This document shows, piece after piece, positions 17,307-27,503 of a stretch of 64,000 nucleotides of DNA. The first letter of the stretch is position 1. Each line of letters opens with the position of its first letter. Origin of the DNA: Flavobacterium flevense (GTDB lineage: Bacteria; Bacteroidota; Bacteroidia; Flavobacteriales; Flavobacteriaceae); assembly GCF_900142775.1 (NCBI RefSeq), contig NZ_FRCC01000011.1:1-64000 (forward strand), given 5' to 3'. Under the pieces are notes generated by a model. The model did no database searches. It was not told the DNA's origin and was given only the letters and a program-made list of their open reading frames with translations. Position numbers and translations under genes: made by a program.

Positions 17307-18311
17307 TTATAATGTTAGGTTGTGTACCAGATTTTCAAATTTTTTGATGGTTTCTTCCATCGATACTTCCGATTTTCCTCCGGCAGCATTGCGATGTCCT
17401 CCGCCGTTAAAATAGCTTCTGGCAAATTCATTTACATCAAAATCTCCTTGCGAACGGAAAGAAATTTTAATAATATTCTCATCTGAATTTTCGATAAAAA
17501 TAGCAGTAAACTGAATTCCTTTTATACTTAAGCCATAGTTTACGATTCCTTCGGTGTCCCCTTTTACATAATTAAAACTATTTAATTCTGCCTGAGTTAA
17601 GGTGGTGTATGAGGTTTTGTGTTCCGGAATTACTTTTAGATTTTGCAGTGCTTTTCCAAGTAATTGCAGTCGGTGATACGAGCTATTGTCAAAAAGTAAG
17701 TTAGGAATGGCTGTGTTTTCTACACCTAAATCAATCAGTTCGGCTACAATTCTGTGGGTGTTTCCAGTGGTATTCGGGAATCGAAAAGATCCCGAATCTG
17801 TTAAAATACCTGTATAAATGCAAGTTCCTATGGTTTTGTCTATTTGGTCTTTTTTATCTAAAAACGAAATAAAGTTATACACCATTTCGCAGGTAGAACC
17901 AAAAGAAGTATCCGAATACATATAATTGGCATAATCATCGGGTTTTTGATGATGATCAATCATTATAAAAGTGGTGTCAAGTACTTCCAGTACTTTTTCC
18001 ATTTCGCCTACACGATGAAAAGCATTAAAATCAAGGGTGAAAACAATATCGGCCTGCTCTAATATCTGAGTACAGTTTCCTTTGTCTTTTTCAAATATTT
18101 GAACGGTTTCTGAACCCGGTAACCAGGCTAAAAAATCAGGAAATTCGTTGGGTGAGATTACGGTTGCCTGATGCTCGTTTTTTGTTAAAAAATGGTATAG
18201 TGCTAAGGTTGAGCCCATAGCATCACCATCAGGATTTCGGTGCGGAATAATAGCAATTTTTTTTGGCGTAGCCAATAACGATGCTATCGCTTGTATGTCA
18301 TGTATTTTCAT
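17307..18311 (-). CDS. nrnA: DHH-family phosphoesterase (NrnA-like)
   Basis: 334 residues, cytoplasmic. Metal-binding motifs of the DHH/DHHA1 family are visible: HRNPDGDAMGS (about 24-34), FTLDFN, the DHH triplet in IMIDHHQKPDDY, LTDSGSFRF, and the DHHA1 substrate motif GGGHRNAAGG near 303-312. NrnA-type enzymes degrade short oligoribonucleotides and/or pAp; which substrate is used here cannot be told. First gene of the compact run with gldI; in Flavobacterium this pairing is familiar. Confidence 0.87.
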   Translation of the reverse strand: MKIHDIQAIASLLATPKKIAIIPHRNPDGDAMGSTLALYHFLTKNEHQATVISPNEFPDFLAWLPGSETVQIFEKDKGNCTQILEQADIVFTLDFNAFHRVGEMEKVLEVLDTTFIMIDHHQKPDDYANYMYSDTSFGSTCEMVYNFISFLDKKDQIDKTIGTCIYTGILTDSGSFRFPNTTGNTHRIVAELIDLGVENTAIPNLLFDNSSYHRLQLLGKALQNLKVIPEHKTSYTTLTQAELNSFNYVKGDTEGIVNYGLSIKGIQFTAIFIENSDENIIKISFRSQGDFDVNEFARSYFNGGGHRNAAGGKSEVSMEETIKKFENLVHNLTL

Positions 18312-18380
18312 AGGTTGCGAATTTACATTTTTTTAATGTAAACTATGAAATCATTTAAAAATTAACTTCTTTTTTAGAAC

Positions 18381-19628
18381 TTAAAAATACTTTAGCCTGC
18401 CGGCTTTTATTTTTTCGTACAAAAGGTATTTAACACCTCTTGGATTTTGAGAATGATAAATACCCACAGAGCCCGAAGCCAGGTAAGCGATAAAACAAGC
18501 AATTGCTATAAAAACAGCACTTTCAATGCCAAAGAGTTCTATTCCCATAACAGTGCAGGCAACCGGTGTATGTGTAGCTCCTGAAAATACAGCTACAAAT
18601 CCCATTCCGGCCAAAAGAGCTATTGGTAAAGGGATAAAAACGGATAAAGCACTTCCTAAAGTTGCCCCTACAAAGAATAAAGGAGTGACTTCACCACCTT
18701 TAAAACCAGCGCCTAAAGTGAATCCTGTAAACAGTATTTTGAGTAAGAAATCATAATATTCGTTGGGTTTGCTGAAAGCTTCCACGATATAAGGAACTCC
18801 TAATCCCATAAATTTAGTAGCATCAAAAGAATAAAAAGCTACTGCTAAAAGGAGTCCGCCTATTAAAGGTCGGAAAGGAGGATAGGTGATTTTTTTTGAA
18901 AATAAAGAACCCCAAAAATGCGTGCTTCTTGAAAACAGCATGGCGGCTAAGCCAAATAAAACACAGGAAGGAATGAGCCAGAATAGATTATGAAGAGTTA
19001 ATGTTGGTACAACAGGAATACTGTAAATGGTGTGATGAACGCCCCACAGTTCCACAGTATAAAAAGCAAAATAAGCAACTACAAAAGATAAAACAGCACT
19101 TTTCAGACTAAATTTAGATGACAAAATAACTTCAAGGGCAAAAATAGCTCCGGCAAGTGGTGTGCCAAAAACAGAAGCAAATCCGGCACTGATACCTAAA
19201 ATGAGAAGTGTTTTTCTGTCGGAATTATCAAGGTGAAATATTTTTGTAAACTGGTCGGCTATGGCACCTCCCATTTGTACAGCAGTGCCTTCACGTCCCG
19301 CTGACCCACCAAAAAGATGGGTAAAAATAGTTCCGATTAACACAAAAGGAGCCATCCTGAATGGAATTACTTTTTGAGGAAGCCTGTATTCTTCCAGTAA
19401 AAGATTATTGCCTTTTAGAACATCTTTGCCATGATAATGATACAATAACCCAATTAATAATCCACCAATGGGCAAAAGTCCAATAAGCCAGATATGGTGT
19501 GTTCTAAGCTGAGCTGCCCATTCTAAAGCGACTAATAAAAAAGCAGAAGCCGAGCCGGAAAATAAGCCTATTAGAGCACAGATTAAAATCCATTTAACAA
19601 GAAGGAAAATTGTTTTTTTAAAATCCAT
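18381..19628 (-). CDS. CLC-family transporter, probably CLC-F fluoride/proton antiporter
   Basis: 415 residues, about 10-12 membrane segments. The CLC motif GREGTAVQ (111-118) carries the gating Glu113. In the place of the chloride-selectivity motif GSGIP stands GNNLL (73-77). GNN-type replacement of that serine is a hallmark of the fluoride-exporting CLC-F clade, so fluoride export coupled to protons is the preferred reading. GGEVTPLFFVGATLG replaces GGxFxP. The length is short for a chloride CLC and lacks C-terminal CBS domains. No fluoride riboswitch was recognised in the 110 bp upstream; that gap holds an 18-bp inverted repeat. Confidence 0.82.
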   Translation of the reverse strand: MDFKKTIFLLVKWILICALIGLFSGSASAFLLVALEWAAQLRTHHIWLIGLLPIGGLLIGLLYHYHGKDVLKGNNLLLEEYRLPQKVIPFRMAPFVLIGTIFTHLFGGSAGREGTAVQMGGAIADQFTKIFHLDNSDRKTLLILGISAGFASVFGTPLAGAIFALEVILSSKFSLKSAVLSFVVAYFAFYTVELWGVHHTIYSIPVVPTLTLHNLFWLIPSCVLFGLAAMLFSRSTHFWGSLFSKKITYPPFRPLIGGLLLAVAFYSFDATKFMGLGVPYIVEAFSKPNEYYDFLLKILFTGFTLGAGFKGGEVTPLFFVGATLGSALSVFIPLPIALLAGMGFVAVFSGATHTPVACTVMGIELFGIESAVFIAIACFIAYLASGSVGIYHSQNPRGVKYLLYEKIKAGRLKYF

Positions 19629-19661
19629 TATTGTTTAGTCTTTGTTCTTGTTTTATAATCA

Positions 19662-19715
19662 TCGAGCGCAATAAAAGCAGTTTTAGTTATCTAAAGTTGC
19701 TTTTATTGCGCTCGA
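19662..19715. repeat. Perfect 18-bp inverted repeat (54-nt hairpin)
   Basis: Left arm TCGAGCGCAATAAAAGCA (19662-19679), right arm its exact complement (19698-19715). The 18-nt loop contains a further 5-bp stem TTTAG/CTAAA around TTAT. No T run follows on either strand, so it is not a standard terminator. It sits between ridA and the CLC gene, both on the minus strand. Confidence 0.93.
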
Positions 19716-19738
19716 AGTGAGACACTTTAGAATTTTGA

Positions 19739-20125
19739 TTATTCTGCAATAACAGCAGTTAATTCAATTTCAACAAGGTATTCAGGAGCTACTAATTGGT
19801 TAATTCCATAAAAACCAGTAGTTGGTTTGATGTCTTTAAAAAATGTTGCGTGAGCAGTTGCAACTGCTTCAAAAGTGCTTACATCAGTAGTAAAAATACG
19901 GGTACGGATCACATCTTTCATACTTGCATTTAAATCTTCAAGTACTTTTTCAACTCTTTCTAAGATATTTAAGGTTTGAGCATGAGCGTCATCTGCTTTT
20001 ACTTTATCGCCGTCAACAATAGCAACAGTACCTGAAACTTCAATGATGTTTCCAATGCGTACTGCACGACAATATCCCATTTTGTCTTCCCATGGCGATC
20101 CTGTTAAGATGTTTTCTCTTTTCAT
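19739..20125 (-). CDS. RidA/YjgF/UK114 family protein
   Basis: 128 residues, the family length. Motifs: NIIEVSGTVAIVDGD, QTLNILERVEKVLEDLNASMKDVIRTRIFTTD (Arg-rich signature) and the C-terminal P-x-YLVEIELTAVI. RidA proteins form trimers that hydrolyse reactive enamines and imines from PLP enzymes. The sequence is closer to the broad Rid superfamily than to archetypal E. coli RidA, so the exact substrate is unclear. Upstream of the CLC gene with a hairpin between. Confidence 0.85.
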   Translation of the reverse strand: MKRENILTGSPWEDKMGYCRAVRIGNIIEVSGTVAIVDGDKVKADDAHAQTLNILERVEKVLEDLNASMKDVIRTRIFTTDVSTFEAVATAHATFFKDIKPTTGFYGINQLVAPEYLVEIELTAVIAE

Positions 20126-20365
20126 TTTGATGTATTTAATTAGTTTTTAGAGGAATACGCCTCTGGTTTAAGTTTTCAATATGTGGTGCAATTTATAAAA
20201 AATACTAAAATAAAAAACACCCATTTACATAAACGCAATATTGTGTTTTTGTTTATTTTTGATTCATTGTTTTTACAATAAAATTCAAACTTTATTGTTA
20301 TCTATTAGGAATAAGTTCAGAAAAGTCGTTTTTTTGAATGGAGTTATAATTAAATGATATAAAAG

Positions 20366-20965
20366 ATGAAACAATATTTTAATTTTAAAGGTCAGGTTTT
20401 TATTTTAGGTTTAATGTTCGGAATATTTTCTAATGCCTATTCTCAGGAAGAATTTAAAACATTTAAGGCTGCACCCATTAAAAAGAAAGAGGTGAAAGCT
20501 AAAAAAGAAAAAGATGTGAAAATATCCACAGCCGATTATAATAAAATCAAATCGTATGTGATAGAAGATGTTGCTGAAAACACCTATGAAATCCCAAAAA
20601 GAGAAGAGTATGATGCTGAAAAATTAGCTAAAAGAGATCAGGATTTGGGGATAGTTAAAGTAGCTTCGGGAGTTGCAAAAGTAAGGTACCGTGATGCGGC
20701 TTATGTGGATGGAGATAAAGTAAGAGTGTATCTGAATTATGTGATTATTCAGCCGGAAGTACTTTTGAATGGTGAAGAACAAGGTTTTGATATTGAATTG
20801 CAAAAAGGAGTCAATCGTATTGATTTTGAGGCAATCAATGAGGGTTATGCTGCGCCAAATACAGCCGAATTTCAAATCTTTGATGATGCCGGAAATGTGC
20901 TTTCATCCAATCAATGGAATATTGCAGAAGGTTACAAAGCAACTATTATTTTAGAAAAAGAATAA
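20366..20965 (+). CDS. Secreted hypothetical protein (paralogue A)
   Basis: 199 residues. The signal peptide (MKQYFNFKGQVFILGLMFG to NAYSQ) is followed by a Lys-rich segment (about 40-55). The C-terminal 110 residues (VAKVRYRDAAYVDGDKVRV to AEFQIFDDAGNVLSS) match the C-terminal part of the protein at 21087 segment by segment. Predicted beta-rich, periplasmic or secreted. No family recognised. Lies 121 bp before its paralogue. Confidence 0.75.
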   Translation: MKQYFNFKGQVFILGLMFGIFSNAYSQEEFKTFKAAPIKKKEVKAKKEKDVKISTADYNKIKSYVIEDVAENTYEIPKREEYDAEKLAKRDQDLGIVKVASGVAKVRYRDAAYVDGDKVRVYLNYVIIQPEVLLNGEEQGFDIELQKGVNRIDFEAINEGYAAPNTAEFQIFDDAGNVLSSNQWNIAEGYKATIILEKE

Positions 20966-21086
20966 GGGTTTCACTCTGTTAGGTTAAAATTTCTTTAATG
21001 TTCCCGATAGATTTGTTTTGTGAAATTAAAGCTTGGTATATTTGTTGATACTCAGGAAGTAGTTAATAAAACAAACTTGGTATAAT

Positions 21087-21785
21087 ATGAAGCAGTTTCT
21101 GTTATTTATAATGATATGTTTTGCATGGAGTAGTGGCTTTGCTCAGAGCGAGTTTGGTGCTGCAAAATTTAAAGCAATTGCGCCATTAAATACTGCTCCG
21201 GCTCCTAAGGAAGCTAAACCTTTAAAGACTGATGCTCCATTAATCAAAGCACCGGATCTTTTTAAAAAACCAGATGTCGTTTTGCCTTCGAGCTCTAAGT
21301 ATAAAATAGGGGAAACCAAGTCTTTTTCGATGGGACAAACCAATGATTTTGCTAATCCGGGAGATCGTATTAGGGATAAAATGACCAAAGATTTAGATAA
21401 AACACTGGTTAGGGAAGGTTTGAGAGAAGATGATAGGCTGTTAGTGAAAATCGATAAAAATTTTGGAGAAATCAGGACTAAATCTAAATATTTTGTTGTT
21501 AAATATCGTGATTTTGTATACATCGATGGAGATTTGATTAAAGCAACAATTAACAGCCAGATGATAGGAGATATAAAGGAATTGTACTCCAGTTATGGTC
21601 AGTTTATTTTTGATTTAAAAGAGGGTTTCAATACTTTCGAAATGGAAGCTTACAGTAAAGGAACTTCTGGAGGGAATACATGCGAGTTTAAAATCTATGA
21701 TGATAAAGGAGTTTTAGTTCGTTCGGAGTTTTGGGACAACTGGGATAAGGGTGTCAAAGGGAAATTTGTTATTGTAAAAGAATAA
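21087..21785 (+). CDS. Secreted hypothetical protein (paralogue B)
   Basis: 232 residues. Signal peptide ends GFAQ (about 19), then a low-complexity Ala/Pro/Lys stretch (20-75). The C-terminal domain (about 130-232: YFVVKYRDFVYIDGDLIKA, FIFDLKEGFNTFEMEAYSKG, CEFKIYDDKGVLVRSEFWDN) corresponds to that of paralogue A, including the VxYRDxxYxDGD signature and the (C/A)EFxIxDDxG motif. The N-terminal parts differ. Function unknown. The gene precedes guaA by 124 bp but looks functionally unrelated. Confidence 0.75.
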   Translation: MKQFLLFIMICFAWSSGFAQSEFGAAKFKAIAPLNTAPAPKEAKPLKTDAPLIKAPDLFKKPDVVLPSSSKYKIGETKSFSMGQTNDFANPGDRIRDKMTKDLDKTLVREGLREDDRLLVKIDKNFGEIRTKSKYFVVKYRDFVYIDGDLIKATINSQMIGDIKELYSSYGQFIFDLKEGFNTFEMEAYSKGTSGGNTCEFKIYDDKGVLVRSEFWDNWDKGVKGKFVIVKE

Positions 21786-21896
21786 TAAGGATTGCGTTGG
21801 GGATTGTTTTTTTCGAAAAGAAATCTGGGATGAAAACAGAAAGTAAAAAAAATAAAAAATTTCAAAAATCCGTTTTTCCATTCCAAATTTTAAAAG

Positions 21897-21904
21897 TAAT
21901 TTTG
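21897..21904 (+). promoter_or_regulatory. -7 box very close to the guaA start
   Basis: TAATTTTG matches TAnnTTTG and ends only 5 bases before the guaA ATG (21910). If used, the mRNA would be leaderless or nearly so. Confidence 0.4.
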
Positions 21905-21909
21905 CGCCC

Positions 21910-23439
21910 ATGCAACACAACGTACTTATTTTAGATTTCGGGTCGCAATACACTCAGCTGATTGCGCGTAGAGTTCGCGAATTAAATATATTCTGCGAAA
22001 TTTTTCCATATAATAATTTCCCATCAGATTTATCAAGTTATAAAGCTGTAATTTTAGGAGGAAGTCCTTTTTCTGTTCGTGCAGAAGATGCTCCACATCC
22101 GGATTTATCTCAAATAAGAGGAAAATTACCGATGCTGGCTGTATGTTACGGAGCACAATATTTGTCTCATTTTAGCGGAGGTGAAGTTGCTGCATCTAAC
22201 ACCAGAGAATACGGAAGGGCTAATTTGTCTTATATTAAAGAAGATGAGGTTTTCTTTGAAGGTGTATCTCCAAACAGTCAGGTTTGGATGAGTCATAGTG
22301 ACAGTATTAAGACGTTGCCAACAAATGGAGTAAAACTGGCAAGTACACATGATGTGGAATTTGCTGCTTACAAAATTGAAGGTGAAACTACTTATGCTAT
22401 TCAATACCATCCGGAAGTATATCATTCTACGGAAGGGAAGCAAATGTTAGAGAACTTTTTAGTGAAAATTGCTCATGTTCCTCAAAACTTTACGCCAAAT
22501 GCTTTCGTTGAAGAAATCGTGGCTGAAATGAAAGAAAAAATCGGGAATGATAAAGTTGTTCTTGGACTTTCAGGAGGTGTAGATTCAACTGTAGCGGCAG
22601 TGTTGCTGAACAAAGCAATCGGGAAAAACCTGTATTGTATTTTTGTAAATAACGGTTTGCTTCGTAAAAATGAGTTCCAAAGTGTATTAGATCAATACGA
22701 AGGAATGGGATTAAACGTAAAAGGGGTAGATGCTTCGCAACGTTTTTATGATGCCTTAGCCGGAGTTACTGATCCTGAATTGAAAAGAAAAGCCATCGGA
22801 AATGCTTTTATCGAAGTATTTGATGATGAGTCACATAAAATTGAAGACGTTACCTGGTTAGCCCAAGGAACGATATATCCTGATGTTATCGAATCGGTTT
22901 CTGTAAAAGGACCATCGGCAACTATTAAATCACACCACAATGTGGGCGGTTTACCGGATTATATGAAATTAAAAATTGTAGAACCTTTGCGTATGCTTTT
23001 TAAAGATGAAGTACGCAGAGTGGGAGCAACTTTAGGAATTGATCCTGAATTATTAGGAAGACATCCTTTCCCGGGACCAGGATTGTCTATTCGTATTTTA
23101 GGAGATATTACTTTAGAAAAAGTGCAAATTTTACAAGATGTAGATAAAGTTTTTATCGACGGATTGAAATCTTGGGGATTGTACGATAAAGTATGGCAGG
23201 CAGGAGCTATTTTGCTTCCTGTAAATAGTGTTGGTGTTATGGGTGACGAGCGTACTTATGAAAAAGTGGTGGCGCTTCGTGCTGTAGAATCTACTGATGG
23301 TATGACTGCTGACTGGGTTCATTTACCTTATGATTTCCTGATGAAAGTATCTAATGATATTATCAATAAGGTAAAAGGGGTAAATCGTGTTGTTTATGAT
23401 ATTAGTTCAAAACCACCTGCAACAATTGAGTGGGAATAA
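21910..23439 (+). CDS. guaA: GMP synthase (glutamine-hydrolysing)
   Basis: 509 residues. It converts XMP to GMP using ATP and glutamine. The N-terminal class I amidotransferase domain (1-190) has the nucleophile Cys in [12 protein letters not shown] and the His/Glu pair in QYHPEVYHS. The ATP pyrophosphatase domain has the PP-loop [16 protein letters not shown] (about 218). The C-terminal dimerisation domain includes [16 protein letters not shown] and ends [10 protein letters not shown], as in GuaA generally. The start [17 protein letters not shown] is conserved in the family, so it is firm even with almost no 5' leader after the putative -7 box. Confidence 0.97.
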   Translation: MQHNVLILDFGSQYTQLIARRVRELNIFCEIFPYNNFPSDLSSYKAVILGGSPFSVRAEDAPHPDLSQIRGKLPMLAVCYGAQYLSHFSGGEVAASNTREYGRANLSYIKEDEVFFEGVSPNSQVWMSHSDSIKTLPTNGVKLASTHDVEFAAYKIEGETTYAIQYHPEVYHSTEGKQMLENFLVKIAHVPQNFTPNAFVEEIVAEMKEKIGNDKVVLGLSGGVDSTVAAVLLNKAIGKNLYCIFVNNGLLRKNEFQSVLDQYEGMGLNVKGVDASQRFYDALAGVTDPELKRKAIGNAFIEVFDDESHKIEDVTWLAQGTIYPDVIESVSVKGPSATIKSHHNVGGLPDYMKLKIVEPLRMLFKDEVRRVGATLGIDPELLGRHPFPGPGLSIRILGDITLEKVQILQDVDKVFIDGLKSWGLYDKVWQAGAILLPVNSVGVMGDERTYEKVVALRAVESTDGMTADWVHLPYDFLMKVSNDIINKVKGVNRVVYDISSKPPATIEWE

Positions 23440-23474
23440 TAGAAACTTTTTAGTTAATGTTTCTTAGTTATTAT

Positions 23475-23517
23475 GAAAACGGTATCAGATTTTGGAATAA
23501 AATTTGATACCGTTTTC
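23475..23517 (+). terminator. guaA terminator
   Basis: 13-bp perfect stem GAAAACGGTATCA/TGATACCGTTTTC. The T run after it is interrupted (TTTTCTTATCTTT). Confidence 0.8.
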
Positions 23518-23556
23518 TTATCTTTAGTACAATAATTTTTTAAATAAAATAATCGA

Positions 23557-25440
23557 ATGAAGTATTTTTTTGCCATTTGGATTCCTGTTTTACTGTTTGC
23601 TAATGTGGTTTTTTCGCAGGAAATGATTACTCATAAAGTAGAGCGTGGAGAAACGATAACTGAAATCGCTAAAAAGTATCAAGTAACTCCTTATGATATT
23701 TACAAGTTAAATCCGGATGCTCAGGACAGACTGAAACCCAGAATGAAGCTTTTGATTCCTTCTAAATCAGGATTGAAGGTGACAACTAATCAGTCTCAAA
23801 TTACACATAAAGTTTTGCCTAAAGAAACCTTATACGGAATTGAGAAAAAATACAATGTTTCGGATGCTGATTTGAAAAAAGCTAATCCGTTTCTGGAAAC
23901 AGATGGTTTGCAAATAGGTCAAATTTTAACAATTCCCGGAAAAAAGGCTGCGGCAAACCAGGAGAAAGTGATTTATCATGATGTAAAACCTAAGGAGACA
24001 AAGTATTCTATAGCTAAAAAATACGGCATTACCATTGCTGAATTAGAAAGAAAAAATCCTGAAATTATACCTAATCTTACTATTGGTTACCATTTGTTAA
24101 TTAAAGGAAATCCATCAAAAAATGAAAGTGCTCTTCAAAAAGAAGCTGCTCCTGCTTCAGTAAAAAAATACAATACTTATCAGGTAAAGCCTAAAGAAAC
24201 CTTGTATAGTTTGTCAAAAATGTTTGATTTGAGTCAGGAAGAGTTGATAAAACTAAATCCGGAACTTAAGAATGGTGTAGAAATAGGAATGCTTTTAAAA
24301 GTACCAGCAACTACTTCTTTTCCGGCGATTCAGGAAAATAAAGTGTATGCTGATCTGACTCCTAAAAACACTGATGGCGGACGTAAAAGAATAGCTTTGT
24401 TACTGCCTTTTAATGTCTCTAATTTAGAAGATGATGCGGTTAATCCGGTGTCAGAACGATTGAAAAAAGATAAGTTTCTAAATATGACTCTGGATTTTTA
24501 CGCTGGAGCTTTGATGGCGATAGATTCGGCTAAAACTTTAGGACTGCCTATTGATGTTAGTATATTTGATTCTGAAGAAACAAAGTACAATTCAAATGCT
24601 GCGTCAATTATTAATGCCAATAAACTGCAAACAGCAGATGCTTTAATAGGTCCTTTTTATCAAAATAATGCCGAAGCCACGGCTCGTTTATTAACGAGTT
24701 ATAATGTGCCTGTGATTTCGCCTTTGTCTAAAGATGCAGGTAATTCAATAGCAAATTTGTACCAAACAGTACCTTCAAATGAAATTTTGCGAACTGCAAT
24801 GTTTGATTTTATGCGTTCTAAACGAGGAAATATTGTTGCTGTTGTGGATAAAAAGAAAAGTTCGATGATTCAGTACCTATCTCAAAGTCAGCCTGATGTA
24901 AAATTAGTGCCGTTGAATGCTAATGGGAATGTCTCGGCAGAAAGTCTAAAGAGCATGCTGGTTACAGGACGTATGAATTATGTGTTAATGGAAACAGCCA
25001 GTATCTGGATGGTTAAAACAACCATAACAGCAATGCTAAGTGCTATGCCTAATTATCAGGTGCAATTAGTAGTGTTAGAAACTAATGATGCTATGGATTC
25101 AGATGAAATTAATTTTTCTAATCTGGTAAAACTAAAATTAATGTATCCTTCGGTGACAAGAGATAATAATTCGCCTGAAAGAGTTGCTTTCGAAAATAAA
25201 TTCAGAAAGTTAAATTCTGTTTCTCCAAGTGATTATGCGACCAGAGGATTTGATGTTACTTTTGACACGATGATGCGTTTACTGCAGAATAAATCTTTTG
25301 AAGACACCGTTAATACTACAGCTACGGAGCAATTTGAAAATAAATTCGAATATTATAAAAAAGACGGTTTGGGCTACGCTAATAGAGGAGTCTATATACT
25401 TTACTATGATTCTGATTTGACTGAAAAAGTAGCTAACTAA
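23557..25440 (+). CDS. Exported LysM (x4) plus type 1 periplasmic-binding-fold protein
   Basis: 627 residues. A signal peptide ends VVFSQ (21). Four LysM domains follow (about 24-69, 81-128, 139-185, 204-250), each with the H/YxVxxxETxxxIxKxYxV pattern, which bind peptidoglycan. Residues about 275-625 (RKRIALLLPFNVSNLEDDA, ADALIGPFYQNNAEATARLL, PVISPLSKDAGN, RGFDVTFDTMMRLLQ) look like a type 1 substrate-binding/LpoA-like fold. The likely place is the periplasm, attached to the wall. A ligand-sensing or synthase-activating role is only inference. The DUF3820 gene follows after 8 bp. Confidence 0.85.
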   Translation: MKYFFAIWIPVLLFANVVFSQEMITHKVERGETITEIAKKYQVTPYDIYKLNPDAQDRLKPRMKLLIPSKSGLKVTTNQSQITHKVLPKETLYGIEKKYNVSDADLKKANPFLETDGLQIGQILTIPGKKAAANQEKVIYHDVKPKETKYSIAKKYGITIAELERKNPEIIPNLTIGYHLLIKGNPSKNESALQKEAAPASVKKYNTYQVKPKETLYSLSKMFDLSQEELIKLNPELKNGVEIGMLLKVPATTSFPAIQENKVYADLTPKNTDGGRKRIALLLPFNVSNLEDDAVNPVSERLKKDKFLNMTLDFYAGALMAIDSAKTLGLPIDVSIFDSEETKYNSNAASIINANKLQTADALIGPFYQNNAEATARLLTSYNVPVISPLSKDAGNSIANLYQTVPSNEILRTAMFDFMRSKRGNIVAVVDKKKSSMIQYLSQSQPDVKLVPLNANGNVSAESLKSMLVTGRMNYVLMETASIWMVKTTITAMLSAMPNYQVQLVVLETNDAMDSDEINFSNLVKLKLMYPSVTRDNNSPERVAFENKFRKLNSVSPSDYATRGFDVTFDTMMRLLQNKSFEDTVNTTATEQFENKFEYYKKDGLGYANRGVYILYYDSDLTEKVAN

Positions 25441-25448
25441 TAGTTTTT

Positions 25449-25682
25449 ATGGATGCAAATCAGCAAAAATTAGTAAAATTAGCATATGCTAAAATGCCTT
25501 TTGGTAAATATGAAGGTCGGTTTTTAATCGACTTACCCGAATATTACGTGGTTTGGTACCATAATAAAGGATTTCCAAAAGGCGAACTTGGCGAACAGTT
25601 GCAATTAATTTATGAATTAAAACTGAATGGATTAGAAGAATTGATACGAAATATTAAAAAAAGATACCCAAAACCTCATTGA
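25449..25682 (+). CDS. DUF3820 family protein
   Basis: 77 residues. The pattern MPFGKYEGRFLIDLPEYYVVWYHNKGFPKGELGE is the DUF3820 signature. The fold is related to small nucleic-acid-associated exonuclease-like domains in some annotations, but the function is not established. It starts 8 bp after the LysM gene and its stop codon lies inside the terminator stem, so it is probably co-transcribed with that gene. Confidence 0.82.
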   Translation: MDANQQKLVKLAYAKMPFGKYEGRFLIDLPEYYVVWYHNKGFPKGELGEQLQLIYELKLNGLEELIRNIKKRYPKPH

Positions 25683-25709
25683 TTTAAGAAATTAATGGGG
25701 TTTTTATTT
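25670..25709 (+). terminator. Terminator overlapping the DUF3820 stop codon
   Basis: Stem AAAACCTCATT/AATGGGGTTTT (one T-G pair) followed by T-rich sequence. Confidence 0.75.
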
Positions 25710-25778
25710 TTGTATTAACAAAAGTTACTTTTAGAAATTATCTCATTTCCAAATTAGCATAATCTAAATTTATAATCG

Positions 25779-25786
25779 TATTTTTG
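25779..25786 (+). promoter_or_regulatory. -7 box for pyrG
   Basis: TATTTTTG matches TAnnTTTG, 39 bp before the start codon. Confidence 0.5.
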
Positions 25787-25819
25787 CCACGTTTTTTACA
25801 CAACTCCAATACAAACTAG

Positions 25820-27439
<1,620 letters not shown>

Positions 27440-27503
27440 TAAAATATTCTGCGACAGAATAATATAATCGGACTCAATAAGTCACAAAATAATTTATATT
27501 AAA

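Noticed and set aside
19629-19738. Fluoride riboswitch upstream of the CLC gene
   Set aside because: I could not find the conserved riboswitch core in this gap; only the inverted repeat is there.
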